Notes under the pieces: model-generated | What the model was told of the DNA's origin: nothing | Database searches by the model: none | What the model saw: the letters and a program-made list of their open reading frames with translations, nothing else | Assembly (NCBI GenBank): GCA_965240325.2 | Contig: OZ251227.1 | Location: 1,736,001 to 1,800,000, forward strand | DNA: 64,000 nt | DNA from: Rebecca billardiae RCC1528 | Taxonomy: Eukaryota; Haptophyta | Direction of reading: 5' to 3' | In this document: in pieces, positions 48,311 through 58,694 of the stretch | Layout: each line of letters opens with the position of its first letter | Position numbering within the stretch: the stretch's first letter is position 1 | Program-made: the position numbers and the translations under genes

Positions 48311-50611
48311 ATGCGTGCCTACGCGCACTCGGTACTCAACTCCGCCAAGTTCAGTGCGGCCGCGGACTCCCTGCACGCGCAGACCGATCCCAATTCGCAT
48401 CCTGCCCTCCACGAGCGCGTTGAGCAGCTCCGGAGCGGGCAGGAGCGCGCGCGGCTCTTGCACATCCGAAAGGTGCTGGCCAAGCTGCCGAGCAAGGAGG
48501 CGTCGTTGTCCGACGCACTCATGCACGAGCTGCTATCGCTTCACGAAGTGATCCTGCTGCTCGTCGTCGACCCGTCTCCTCAGAGCGGCGTCGCCGTGAA
48601 GCTCGCTGCGGCCGATGTCGCCAAGTTTGTGCGCGTGCTGCTGCACTGCGTCGCCCGGCTCGAGCGCAAGCAGCAGCTGCAGGGCAGCTTCGCGCTTTCG
48701 TGGGCGAGTAAGGCCTCGTGGCACGTGATGCTGCTCTCGCACCTCGTCGAGATCTACCGCGACGCCCAGCACGTCCAGGCTGCGCGCGAGGCTGTACTCG
48801 CCGATTCGGCAGCGCTGGACACGCTGGCCGCCGTGATCGCAGGGGCGTCTGACGTGCCCGAGGCGGATCACGACAATGTGTACATCGCGGTGACGCTTGC
48901 CACTGACTTCGTGAAATGGCTGCTCGAAGGGCAGCCCAAAGCGGCCGAGATCTCGCGGCGGTGCGCGGAGCACGTGCACCTGCTGAGCGCGCTTGGCGGC
49001 GTGCTCGTCCAGAGTGCGCTGCACAGCTGGGCGCCGACGACGTGGGTGGTGGCCGCCCGGCTCGCGGCCCTCGACGTGCTTGGCACGCTGGCACAATGCT
49101 TGCCTGGCTCCAACCGGGTCGAGAGGGTCTCAATGCACGCGCTCGAGTGCTTCGTGTCCGCCAGAGTCCCGCATACGCTCGCGCTGTGCGCGCGCTCGTA
49201 CCGCGAGCCCCTGCTGGTGCACCCGGATTCGGCGGAGGCGGGATCGCCCTTCCCGTGGCTGGAGGCGGGCATCCCGCCGGCGAAGGTGCGCAACCCGCTG
49301 CGTGGCCTCGAAGGGAACGAGCTCGAGGCGCAACGTGTGATGGAGATCCTGACACTTGCCGACCTCACCACTACGTTCCTCACAGCGCTGCAGAGAGCCG
49401 ACGATTGGCACACGCCGATTGCGCCGCATGTGCACGCGGCATGGCACGAGTTGCTGCAGCCCAAGCACGTGCGGCACTTCCTACCCGTCGTCGGGCGGCT
49501 GATCACGCCGCCGCCCGGGCTGGATGACACTGCCAACATGCGCTCCTCGGGCTTGCGCCTCCTGGGCGCGCTTCTGTTTGCCCTCGATCGCAACATCAGC
49601 GTGGTCGGCCAGCTGTGGCCGACGTTGGACGGTGCGCAGGGGGCGCCCTCTGAGAATGACGAGGACGGCTTCTACTTCCCGCGTGACGAGGGCTTTACGG
49701 AGGACCTTCCGCGGCAAGCGCGCAATGCCTTGCACCTCCAGTTCGAGAAATCGATGTGGCTACTCGTCGACTGCAGCGGCGAGCCGCTCGTGCGCAGGCT
49801 GAAGCAGTGCCTACGCAATCGGGCGGTGCGGGCGCGAGTGCCCGGCGCTGGGACTTTCATCGACACGCAGCTGCAGCGGCTCATCGATTGCTGCCATATG
49901 GTGACTCGCGATATGGGCAGGGGCGTGGACGGGTCCATCCTCCACGTCCGCGTCGTGCGCGAGCTCGCGGCCAAGCCCGCTTGGAAAATGGGCGCAGACG
50001 CCCGGGAGTGGATGGAGGAGGACGAGTACGACAAGCTCCGGCCAGGCGATGCCAGCTCGCTCGGCCACGCGGCAACGCTCTGCTCGGCACCTGACTGCCT
50101 GCGTGCGGCGCCGAGCTCGGGCGAGCCGACGAGTGAGCAGCAGGGGGATGCTGCGGGCAGCGGCAGCGCGCTCGAGTCGCACGTGCCCCTGCGGCTGTGC
50201 GGGCGCTGCAGGCGCGCCGCATACTGCTCGCGCGAGTGCCAAGAGCGGCACTGGAAGGCGCACAAGCCGGCATGCAAGCAGCACGTGCGCGAGGCGGCGC
50301 AGCAGGAAGCCAGTGGAGCTGGCGGCGCCGGCGCGCCCGCGCATACGTTGGATGCGACCCTGTACCGCATGCGGATGGCTGACGCGGACAGCCGCTTTCG
50401 TGAGCTTGATGGTGCCCCGGCTGTGTGCCGGCACATGCTGACGGCCCTCATGCCCATGATGCAGGTGGATCTGTTGGAGAAAGAGGGGCTCTCGGAGGCG
50501 GCCGCCATACGACGGGTCTTCGCCATGTTCCGCGAGCTCGCTGCCAGGCAGCGCGCAGCCCAGCTCGTCCCGACCGGTTGCAGTAGTATCATCGCGTCAG
50601 TGTCGGAATGA
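48311..50611 (+). CDS. MYND zinc-finger protein with long helical N-terminus
   Basis: The 766-residue protein is mainly alpha-helical and armadillo- or HEAT-like in feel for its first 580 residues (for example ALHSWAPTTWVVAARLAAL), without a named domain. A MYND finger lies at about 590-656. Its Cys/His ligands are spread through CSAPDCLRAAP, LRLCGRCRRAAYCSREC and HWKAHKPACK. A Gly/Ser insert between the first and second ligand pairs makes the finger longer than usual. MYND fingers bind proline-rich partners, so a protein-interaction role is likely. It has no SET domain and hence no methyltransferase prediction. The Met at 48311 (MRAYAHSVLN) is preferred to the one at 48290. Confidence 0.8.
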   Translation: MRAYAHSVLNSAKFSAAADSLHAQTDPNSHPALHERVEQLRSGQERARLLHIRKVLAKLPSKEASLSDALMHELLSLHEVILLLVVDPSPQSGVAVKLAAADVAKFVRVLLHCVARLERKQQLQGSFALSWASKASWHVMLLSHLVEIYRDAQHVQAAREAVLADSAALDTLAAVIAGASDVPEADHDNVYIAVTLATDFVKWLLEGQPKAAEISRRCAEHVHLLSALGGVLVQSALHSWAPTTWVVAARLAALDVLGTLAQCLPGSNRVERVSMHALECFVSARVPHTLALCARSYREPLLVHPDSAEAGSPFPWLEAGIPPAKVRNPLRGLEGNELEAQRVMEILTLADLTTTFLTALQRADDWHTPIAPHVHAAWHELLQPKHVRHFLPVVGRLITPPPGLDDTANMRSSGLRLLGALLFALDRNISVVGQLWPTLDGAQGAPSENDEDGFYFPRDEGFTEDLPRQARNALHLQFEKSMWLLVDCSGEPLVRRLKQCLRNRAVRARVPGAGTFIDTQLQRLIDCCHMVTRDMGRGVDGSILHVRVVRELAAKPAWKMGADAREWMEEDEYDKLRPGDASSLGHAATLCSAPDCLRAAPSSGEPTSEQQGDAAGSGSALESHVPLRLCGRCRRAAYCSRECQERHWKAHKPACKQHVREAAQQEASGAGGAGAPAHTLDATLYRMRMADADSRFRELDGAPAVCRHMLTALMPMMQVDLLEKEGLSEAAAIRRVFAMFRELAARQRAAQLVPTGCSSIIASVSE

Positions 50612-51660
50612 ATCAGCAGCGCATATCATTCATCATATATCATCATCTGACGAATCATCATCGATCATCGCGCTCATAGTTTAAGTAGTTACAGGGTCCC
50701 CATCAATCAACAATAATTTAGTGATTCGGACATGCTACTGCTGATTTTTACTGACTACGGCTGCTGCTGACGATGTGAGATGGGCCAGCGGCTGGCACAG
50801 TAGCGCCATAGGCCTTATATATATATTACAGTACTCCTCGGATGACGACAGGAACTGAGGAAGTGGTAGTATATATATAGTGGCAGCGAGCGGCCCGGAG
50901 CGGCGCGGCTAGCTGCATGTAGCTAGGGCTGGCGGCTTGCGGAGTACAGCAGCTCAACCCGACAACCGACTAGCGGTTGCCGGTTAGCTCTGACTAGTCT
51001 GCGTCTGAACATGAGGTCCACGGCCAGCCCCCGCCGTGATATTATTATTAATGGCGCACGCCCCCCCCCCCGAAAGGTCTGAGCGTGAGCGAAAGCCGGG
51101 GGGGGGGCGGCGCACGTGCTCCGCAAAATCAAAAAGAGGATGCGCGCAGGATTTTGGGGATTTTTCGGTAGGTGGCCACCGCGTATGAGTGGATATCGCT
51201 GCCGCAATGATTGCGTTTGTAGTAGATGCTAATTTTAACGATAGTAACACTTAGGGGAATGCAGGGTGGAATAGCACATAACACCAGCCGTGTGTTAGAA
51301 CATTCCGTCATAGTAATAAGATGCCTGAATTGTAAGAGCCTGAAACAGCTCGCCAACCATAGAAACGATAGGTTGGGTCGTCAGCTTTGATTCACGCGCT
51401 TCTGAAAAACAGCGTTTTAGATTAGACGCATCCCTCTTCTCTGAAGAGAACTGCGCGCTAGAATAGTGTGGTGAGTGTGTCCTGGACAGCCTGCTGAGCG
51501 GAAAGGTCAATAATCACGGTTGTGATTCAAGATTCCTCACCCCGTATTGCCAACTGATTCAAAGCCAATGCGGGTATGAATCGACGCGTTTGTGCTCTAT
51601 CTGCGATCAATAAGAGCTCTCTGATTCAAATGGGTGTACGCTGTCCTGGACAGACTCTGA
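50612..51660. other. AT-richer spacer of foreign-looking composition
   Basis: Bases 50612-50930 are AT-rich with TATATATA tracts. Bases 51110-51660 are near-balanced in composition, unlike any flanking gene, and hold no long frame. At 51061-51107 an 11-base C run and a 10-base G run can pair into a hairpin. The palindrome TGTCCTGGACA occurs near 51479 and 51642. I recognise no gene. Confidence 0.5.
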
Positions 51661-51733
51661 TCAATGATCATGAGAGCTGTGTGCGTCTCTTATTCTTGTT
51701 ATCCATAAGCACCACGCGCTCAGCTGGTTGCCG
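51661..51733 (-). other. Terminal exon of the kinase-LRR gene, partly made of dispersed-repeat sequence
   Basis: The exon opens with GNQL, the first residues of an LRR cassette, and then leaves the LRR consensus. It reads RIRDAHSS through the dispersed motif at 51674-51697 and stops at TGA 51663-51661. The repeat therefore supplies the protein's end. Confidence 0.65.
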
Positions 51734-54700
51734 CTGTGTGCACAGCGGGGCACGCCGAGGGAAGGGGAAGCGCCGAGAGGCGAGCGCGGTAGTCGCGCGG
51801 GGTGGAGTGGGCAGTTTCAGCCCACGCCGCTGCGCACCGCTCACCGCCCACCGCACTGCACCGCACCGCCACACTGCGCACGCGCCGCCGCACCGGCCGT
51901 GCGCGCCGCGCGCCGTGCCCGTGGGGCGGCGCGCGCGGCGCGGCGCGGCGCGCGGCGGCCGCTGCCGCAGCCTCGCGCCACGGCGCTGCTGCGGCGCCGT
52001 GCGCGGGTGCTCGCACGAGCGCGCGATGCGCACGGCGCGCGAGCCCTCCCCACCCCCCTTCCGCCCGCGCCGCGCGCCAACCCCCTCGCCACGCCGTGCA
52101 TGCGCGTACCTCAGCCTGAGCTCCCGCAGCCTGCAGGTGCGGAGCGCCTCTGCCAGCGCTGTGCCGGAGACGTCCGTCAGCTGGTTGTGGCTGTGTGCAC
52201 AGCGGGGCACGCCGAGGGGAGGGGAAGCGCGGAGAGGCGAGCGAGGCGGTCGCGCGGGGTGGGTTGGGCAGTATCAGCCCACGCCGCTGCGCACCGCGCG
52301 CCGCCCACCGCACCGCACCGCCACGCTGCGCACGCGCCGCCGCAACGGCCGCGCGCGCCGCCCGCCGTGGGGCGGCGCGCGCGCCGCGGCGCGCGGCCGC
52401 GCGCGCCGGGCGCGGCCGTAGCTTCATGCGACGGCGCTGCTGCGGCGCGGCGTGCGGGTGCCCACCCTGCACACGGCGCGCGACCCCCTCCCTCCCACTC
52501 CAACGCACGCGCCGCCCGCCGCCCCCCTCGCCACGCCGTGCATGCGCGTACCTCAGGTCGAGCTGCTCCAGATGGTTCGTCAGGTAGAGCTCCTTTGCCA
52601 GCGCTGTGCCGGAGACGTCCGTCAGCTGGTTGTGGCTGTGTGCACAGCGGGGCACGCCGAGGGGAGGGGAAGCGCGGAGAGGCGAGCGAGGCGGTCGCGC
52701 GGGGTGGGTTGGGCAGTATCAGCCCACGCCGCTGCGCACCGCGCGCCGCCCACCGCACCGCACCGCCACGCTGCGCACGCGCCGCCGCAACGGCCGCGCG
52801 CGCCGCCCGCCGTGGGGCGGCGCGCGCGCCGCGGCGCGCGGCCGCGCGCGCCGGGCGCGGCCGTAGCTTCATGCGACGGCGCTGCTGCGGCGCGGCGTGC
52901 GGGTGCCCACCCTGCACACGGCGCGCGACCCCCTCCCTCCCACTCCAACGCACGCGCCGCCCGCCGCCCCCCTCGCCACGCCGTGCGTGCGCGTACCTCA
53001 GCCTGAGCTCCCGCAGCCTGCAGGTGCGGAGCGCCTCTGCCAGCGCTGTGCTGGAGACGTCCGTCAGCTGGTTGTGGCTGTGTGCACAGCGGGGCACGCC
53101 GAGGGGAGGGGAAGCGCGGAGAGGCGAGCGAGGCGGTCGCGCGGGGTGGGTTGGGCAGTATCAGCCCACGCCGCTGCGCACCGCGCGCCGCCCACCGCAC
53201 CGCACCGCCACGCTGCGCACGCGCCGCCGCAACGGCCGCGCACGCCGCCCGCCGTGGGGCGGCGCGCGCGCCGCGGCGCGCGGCCGCGCGCGCCGGGCGC
53301 GGCCGCAGCTTCATGCGACGGCGCTGCTGCGGCGCGGCGTGCGGGTGCCCACCCTGCACACGGCGCGCGACCCCCTCCCTCCCACTCCAACGCACGCGCC
53401 GCCCGCCGCCCCCCTCGCCACGCCGTGCATGCGCGTACCTCAGGTCGAGCTGCTTCAGATGGTTCGTCAGGTAGAGCGCCTTTGCCAGCGCTGTGCCGGA
53501 GACGTCCGTCAGCTGGTTGTGGCTGTGTGCACAGCGGAGGCACGCCGAGGGGAGGGGAAGCGCGGAGAGGCGAGCGCGAGGATCGCACGGGGTGGGGTCG
53601 ACGGTGTCAGCCCACGCCGCACCGCACCGCACCGCACTGCACCGCACCGCCACGCTGCATACGCACCGCCACACCGGCCGCGCGCGCCGCGCGCCGCGGT
53701 GCGCGCGTGGCACGGCCGCAGCTTCGTGCGACGGCGCTGCTGTGACGCGGCGGGCAGGTGCCCACCCTGCACACGGCGCACGACCCGTCCTTTTTCCCTC
53801 CGCCTCACGCGCCTCGCGCCGCCCGCCCCCCTCGCCGCGCCATGCGTGCGCGTACCTCAGCCTGAGCTCCCACAGCCTGCAGGTGCGGAGCGCCTCTGCC
53901 AGCGCTGTGCCGGAGACGTCCGTCAGCTTGCTGGAGCTGTGTGCACAGCGAAGGCACGCCGAGGGGAGGGGAAGCGCGGAGAGGCGAGCGAGGCGGTCGC
54001 GCGGGGTGGGTTGGGCAGTGTCAGCCCACGCCGCTGCGCACCTCGCGCCGCCCACCGCACCGCACCGCCACGCTGCGCACGCGCCGCCGCAACGGCCGCG
54101 CGCGCCGCCCGCCGTGGGGCGGCGCGCGCGCCGCGGCGCGCGCGCCGGGCGCGGCCGCAGCTTAATGCGACGGCGCTGCTGCGGCGCGGCGTGCGGGTGC
54201 CCACCCTGCACACGGCGCGCGACCCCCTCCCTCCCACTCCAACGCACGCGCCGCCCGCCGCCCCCCTCGCCACGCCGTGCATGCGCGTACCTCAGGCTGA
54301 GCCTCCGCAGCGAGGTGTTGGTGCGGAGCACCTCCGCCAGCGCTGTGCCGGAGACGTCCGTCAGCTGGTTGTGGCTGTGTGCACAGCGGAGGCACGCCAA
54401 GGGAAGGGGAAGCGCGGAGAGGCGAGCACAGAGGTCGCGCGGGGTGGGGGCGGTGGTGTCAGCCCACGCCGCACCGCACCACGCGCCACGCCGCGCACCG
54501 CACCGCACCGCTGCGCAGGCGCCGCCACACGCCGAGGGGCGGCGCGCGCGCCGCGCGGCGAGGGCGCCGGCCGCGGCCGCAGCCTCGCGCCACGGCGCAG
54601 CTGCGGCGCCGTGCGTGGGTGCTCGCACGTGCGCGCGATGCGCACGGCGCGCGACCCGCCCTTCCCTCACTCCACCTCACGCGCCACCCGCCTCCCGCCT

Positions 54701-57700
54701 CGCCGCGCCGTGCGTGCGCCTACCCCAGGTAGAGCGTCTGCTCCAGCCAGGTGTTGGTGCGGAGCACTTCCGCCAGCGCTGTGCCGGAGACGTCCGTCAG
54801 CTGGTTGTGGCTGTGTGCACAGCGGGGCACGCCGAGGGAAGGGGAAGCGCGGAGAGGCGAGCGCGGCGGTCGCGCGGGATGGGGTGGGCAGTGTCAGCCC
54901 ACGCCGCTGCGCACCATGCATCGCGCACCGCACCGCACTGCACCGCTGCGCGCCGCCACACGCCAAGGGGCGGCGCGCGCGCCGCGCGGCGAACGCGCCG
55001 GGCGCGGCCGCAGCCTCGCGCGACGGCGCTGCTGCGGCGCCGTGCACGGGTGCTCGCACGTGCGCGCGATGCACACGGCGCGCGACCCCCACCCAAACCC
55101 CCCAACTCCACCGCACGCGCCGCGCGCCGCCCCCTCGCCGCGCCGTGCGTGCGCGTACCTAAGGTCGAGCTCCCACCTCAGGTCGATATCCCACAGCGAG
55201 GTGCTCAGGTCGAGCTCCCACAGCGAGGTGTTGGTGCGGAGCGCCTCCTCCAGCGCTGTGCCGGAGACGTCCGTCAGCTGGTTGTGGCTGTGTGCACAGC
55301 GGGGCACGCCGAGGGAAGGGGAAGCGCCGAGAGGCGAGCGCGATGGTTGCACGGGGTGGAATGGGTGGTGTGAGTCCAAGCCGCTGCGCACCACGCGCCG
55401 CGCCGCGCACCGCACCGCCCACCGCACTGCACCGCCACGCTGCGCACGCGCCGCAAAATCGGCCGCGCGCGCCGCCCGCCGTGGGGCGGCGCGCGCTGCC
55501 GCAGCCTCGCGCGACGGCGCTGCTGCGGCGCCGTGCGCGGGTGCTCGCACGTGCGCGCAATGTGCACGGCGCGCGAGCCTCCCTCCCACCACTCCATCGC
55601 CCGCGTCGCGCGCCCTCCGCCTCGCCCCACCGTGCGTGCGCGTACCTCAGGCTGAGCCTCCGAAGCGAGGTGTTGGTGCGGAGCGCCTCCCCCAGCGCTG
55701 AGACGTCCGTCAGCTGGTTGCCGCTGTGTGCACAGCGGGGGCACGCAGAGGGGAGAGGAAGCGCGGAGAGGCGAGCGCGGTGATCGCGCGGGGTGGGGTG
55801 GGCAGTGTCAGTCCACGTCGCTGCGCACCACGCACCGCCCACCGCACCGCACCGCCACGCTGCGCACGCGCCGCCGCGCCGGCCGCGCGCACCGCCCGCC
55901 GTGGGGTGACGCGCGATGCGGGGCGCGCGTCGGGCGCGGCCGCAGCCTCGTGCGACGGTGCTGCTGCGGCGCCGTGCGCGGGTGCACACGCGGGTGCAAG
56001 CGCTGCACACGGCGCGCGACACGTCCTTCCCCCACTCCGTCGCACGCGCCGCGCGCCGCCCCCCTCGCCCCACAGTGCGTGCGCGTACTTCAGGTGGAAA
56101 TTCTCCAGGCGGCAGCTGTCCGCCTGCAGCGCCTGCGACAGCAGCCGCACACACTCGTTGCCCACGCCCGTCTCGTCGAGATCGAGCGTTGTCAGCTTGG
56201 CACTGTGCGCAACGAGGTGCGCAACCGCCTGCGCGTGCTCCGCCACGTCCGTCCACGTCCGACACTTCACCGTCTTCTGCAGCACCATCAGCACATCTGC
56301 TGAGCCCACGTTCGCATAGCGCGCGAGCGCCTCGAGCTGCTCCACAGAGGCGCTGACTGGAGGCGGCGCCGTGCGCGGCTGCTCCGCTGCTGAGCGAACG
56401 GGCGGCGCCGCGTGCGGCGCGACCTGCTCCGCAGCGGCGTGGAAGGGTGGCGCCGCCGCGTGCGGCTGCTCCGCAGCGGCGCAGACGGGCGGCGCCGCCG
56501 CGCGCGGCTGCTCCGCAGCGGCGCGGACGGGCGGCGCCGCACGCGGCGCCGCCTCTGCACCCGCCTTGCGCCTCGCCTCCTCCGCAGCCGCGCGCTCTGC
56601 CTCTGCAGCCGCCGTGCGCCCCTCGCTGACTGGCCGCTCGTCACCCCCCGGCTCCATCATCGAGCGCAGTTCGATCCTCGCGGAAGCAGCCTGCGGTCGC
56701 AGTGCGGCAGAGTCCGACCACATGCCCGCGAGCAGCTCGTGCAGGGCCTGCTCGTGGTGGTGCACAGGCGCGCTGAGCCTCGGCCGCGCGCCTTGGATGA
56801 TCGCGTTCGTGAGCACGAACGGATCGTGGTTGGCGACGTTGCTGAAGAGCGTCTCGCCGGAAAGCATGTACGCGAGCACGATGCTGGCGCTGAACACATC
56901 GGATGGTGGAGAAGGCTTCGTCGCGCCACGCGCAACCTCAGGTGCCATGTAGCCAGCTGTGCCGCGCGGGCCAACGCTCCCGCTCGACGACGACAGGCGC
57001 AGCCCTTGCTCGCGCATCGTCTCAGATATCAAGGCGAGGCCGAAATCGGCGAGCTTGGCCACGCCGCCAGCATAGATGAGCACGTTCTCCGGCTTGATGT
57101 CACCGTGCGTCACGCCGTGCCTGTGCAGGAATGCAAGCGCACACATGATCTCGCCCGCAATTCGGAAGAAGGTGCGCGTCACGCCCGGCAGCGCAACGTC
57201 AGACCCGAACGCGGCCGTGCGAGCGGCTCCGCTCCCCAGGAGCGATCGCAGGGATCCGTGCTCGGCGAGCTCGAGCACCAGCCAGACCTCGCCATCGTCG
57301 GCATGGTTGACCACACCGAGAAGCTGCACGATGTGCGGATGGCGCAGCCGACTGAGCGCGTCGAGCTCGCGCTTGGCAGTGCGTGCTGTCGCGTCGTCGT
57401 CGGTCGGCACCTGCTTCACGGCGACCTCGAGCCCCTCAGGCTGAAGGGAAGCTCTGCGGACACACCCAAATGCCCCGCGGCCGAGCGGCCGGCCTTGCGC
57501 GATGGAGAGGTCGGCGACCTCAAACGTGCGCGTGTGCGCTGACGACCAGGGGTCCTGCGCCTGGTCGCGCGCCGCCTCCCACTCGCGAACGGCATCTCGC
57601 ATCGCCACGTTGACAGCAAGGCCGAAGCACTCGGTCTCCTCGTTCGCGAGAGGCTGTCGGCATATGGGGCACGTGACGCACGTCGCATCGTCATCATCGT

Positions 57701-57851
57701 CATCATCGCTACGGCGGGAGCGAACCCTCCTGCGGTGCTCTTCTATCGCAGCACGCTCGAACGTGTGCCCGCACGGCGTGGTTATCGGCTCCTCCGGCGG
57801 CTCGAGCGTCAGCGGGCAGATGCACGGTGCTGTCGGTGCGAGTCGGGCCAT
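51661..57851 (-). CDS. RING/U-box-like, protein kinase and leucine-rich-repeat protein encoded by exon cassettes
   Basis: Eleven exons are predicted: 57851-56089, 55723-55646, 55287-55159, 54810-54724, 54374-54291, 53936-53856, 53522-53439, 53077-52997, 52635-52552, 52190-52110 and 51733-51661, giving 874 residues. Exon 1 holds a Cys-rich RING/U-box-like domain (CICPLTLEPPEEP, CGHTFERAAIEEH, CPICRQP; residues 10-68). A full kinase domain follows: GRGAFGCV at 124-131, Lys146, Glu162, HGDIKPEN with Asp251, DFG at 269-271 and GYMAPE at 300-305. The HGD motif makes it a non-RD kinase. An Ala/Pro-rich linker with repeated AAEQP units then leads into ribonuclease-inhibitor-type LRRs. All ten introns are GT-AG in phase 2, and the nine internal exons are multiples of three. 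Start: Met at 57851, beginning MARLAPTAP. Exon junctions are my inference from conserved splice sites and restored LRR spacing. Confidence 0.8.
51674..51697 (-). repeat. Dispersed motif core, copy in the last LRR exon
   Basis: The 24-base core of the motif described at 7308 and 22183, in minus orientation. It marks the breakpoint where the truncated LRR exon meets unrelated AT-rich sequence. Confidence 0.7.
51721..56088 (-). repeat. Tandem array of about 440-bp exon-intron LRR cassettes
   Basis: Ten units lie head to tail at spacings of 417-487 bp. Each unit is an intron plus one LRR exon (78, 129, 87, 84, 81, 84, 81, 84 and 81 bp, then a truncated one). Introns are 333-376 bp. Three consecutive introns (52191-52551, 52636-52996, 53078-53438) are all exactly 361 bp and differ at only a base or two. 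Exons alternate between two types, giving a dimeric period of about 887 bp at 52110-53936. Confidence 0.85.
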
Positions 57852-58694
57852 CCTTCCTCGCCAGCGCGGGCGACCTCGACGCGGTAGTCCTCGAAGACCT
57901 GTCCTTGAGGCTTGAGTTTGCTCTGCTTCGGAAACCGCGCAGATTCCTTTTGACGAGGTTTTTATGCGCGGAGAAAGTACTGACCAATAAGTGTGCACGT
58001 TAAATAATGCGGGGGGTAGGCTCGACGGTGCGAGGTCATACACTGAGCGTAGGTTAGATCGCACATTCCATCGCCGGCTCGTCCGACCCGTACCGACGAC
58101 GGAGTGCATCGCGGATGGCTGACCGTTGCCCGCGCCTGGCACTTGCGGCACTTGCGCTCCGCGGCAGCGTCGCGTTGGCGCGCACTGCCCCGAGACGTGC
58201 TGAACGTGCCTATGAGCGAGGCGCCTGACATGGAAGGACGCTGCGCGCTCTCTCGCGGCTGCTCAGCTATACACTTTGCCTGCGCGGGCGCCTCCACGGC
58301 CGAGCGCGCGCCCCCAAGCACCTCCAGGGCTGCCGCGCAGGACACTTGGCTGCTGCGCCGAGGCCAGCGCACAGTAAGGTGATCCGCCAACCTGCATCGC
58401 CCACGCCGGTCAGCGGCGTGGGCGCAGACTGCTCGGCGCGCCCGGCGATCGATCTGCTCGGGTCAGCTGCTCGCACACCTTTCGGGCAAGGCGCGCGACG
58501 CGCACGGGCTGGTCGTCTGCGGCAGGAGATGGTGCGCGCGAAGTGTGAGTGAGCGCGCCATGTTGCGCTGCGGCGCTCAGAACGTGCGCGCGTGTACTTG
58601 TCACAGCCACGCGCGAGAGAGGGCTCGGGGGCGGAGAGAAAGAGTGTGGCATGTGGCTCCCCTCGCGAGCCATGAGCCACCACGCTCGTCAGCA
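57852..58694. other. Region upstream of the kinase-LRR gene
   Basis: No gene supported. It must contain the kinase-LRR promoter and possibly the 3' UTR of the next minus-strand gene. GTGTGCACGTTAAAT at about 57990, also inside the 90-bp repeat at 80-94, recurs here. Confidence 0.4.

Noticed and set aside
51728-55162. Plus-strand open frame of 1144 codons across the LRR array
   Set aside because: It is the antisense of the exon-intron cassettes, repetitive and arginine-rich. The minus strand carries splice sites and LRR consensus.
51721-56088. CRISPR-like array
   Set aside because: Repeat units are about 440 bp, not 25-50 bp, and contain GT-AG introns and LRR exons.
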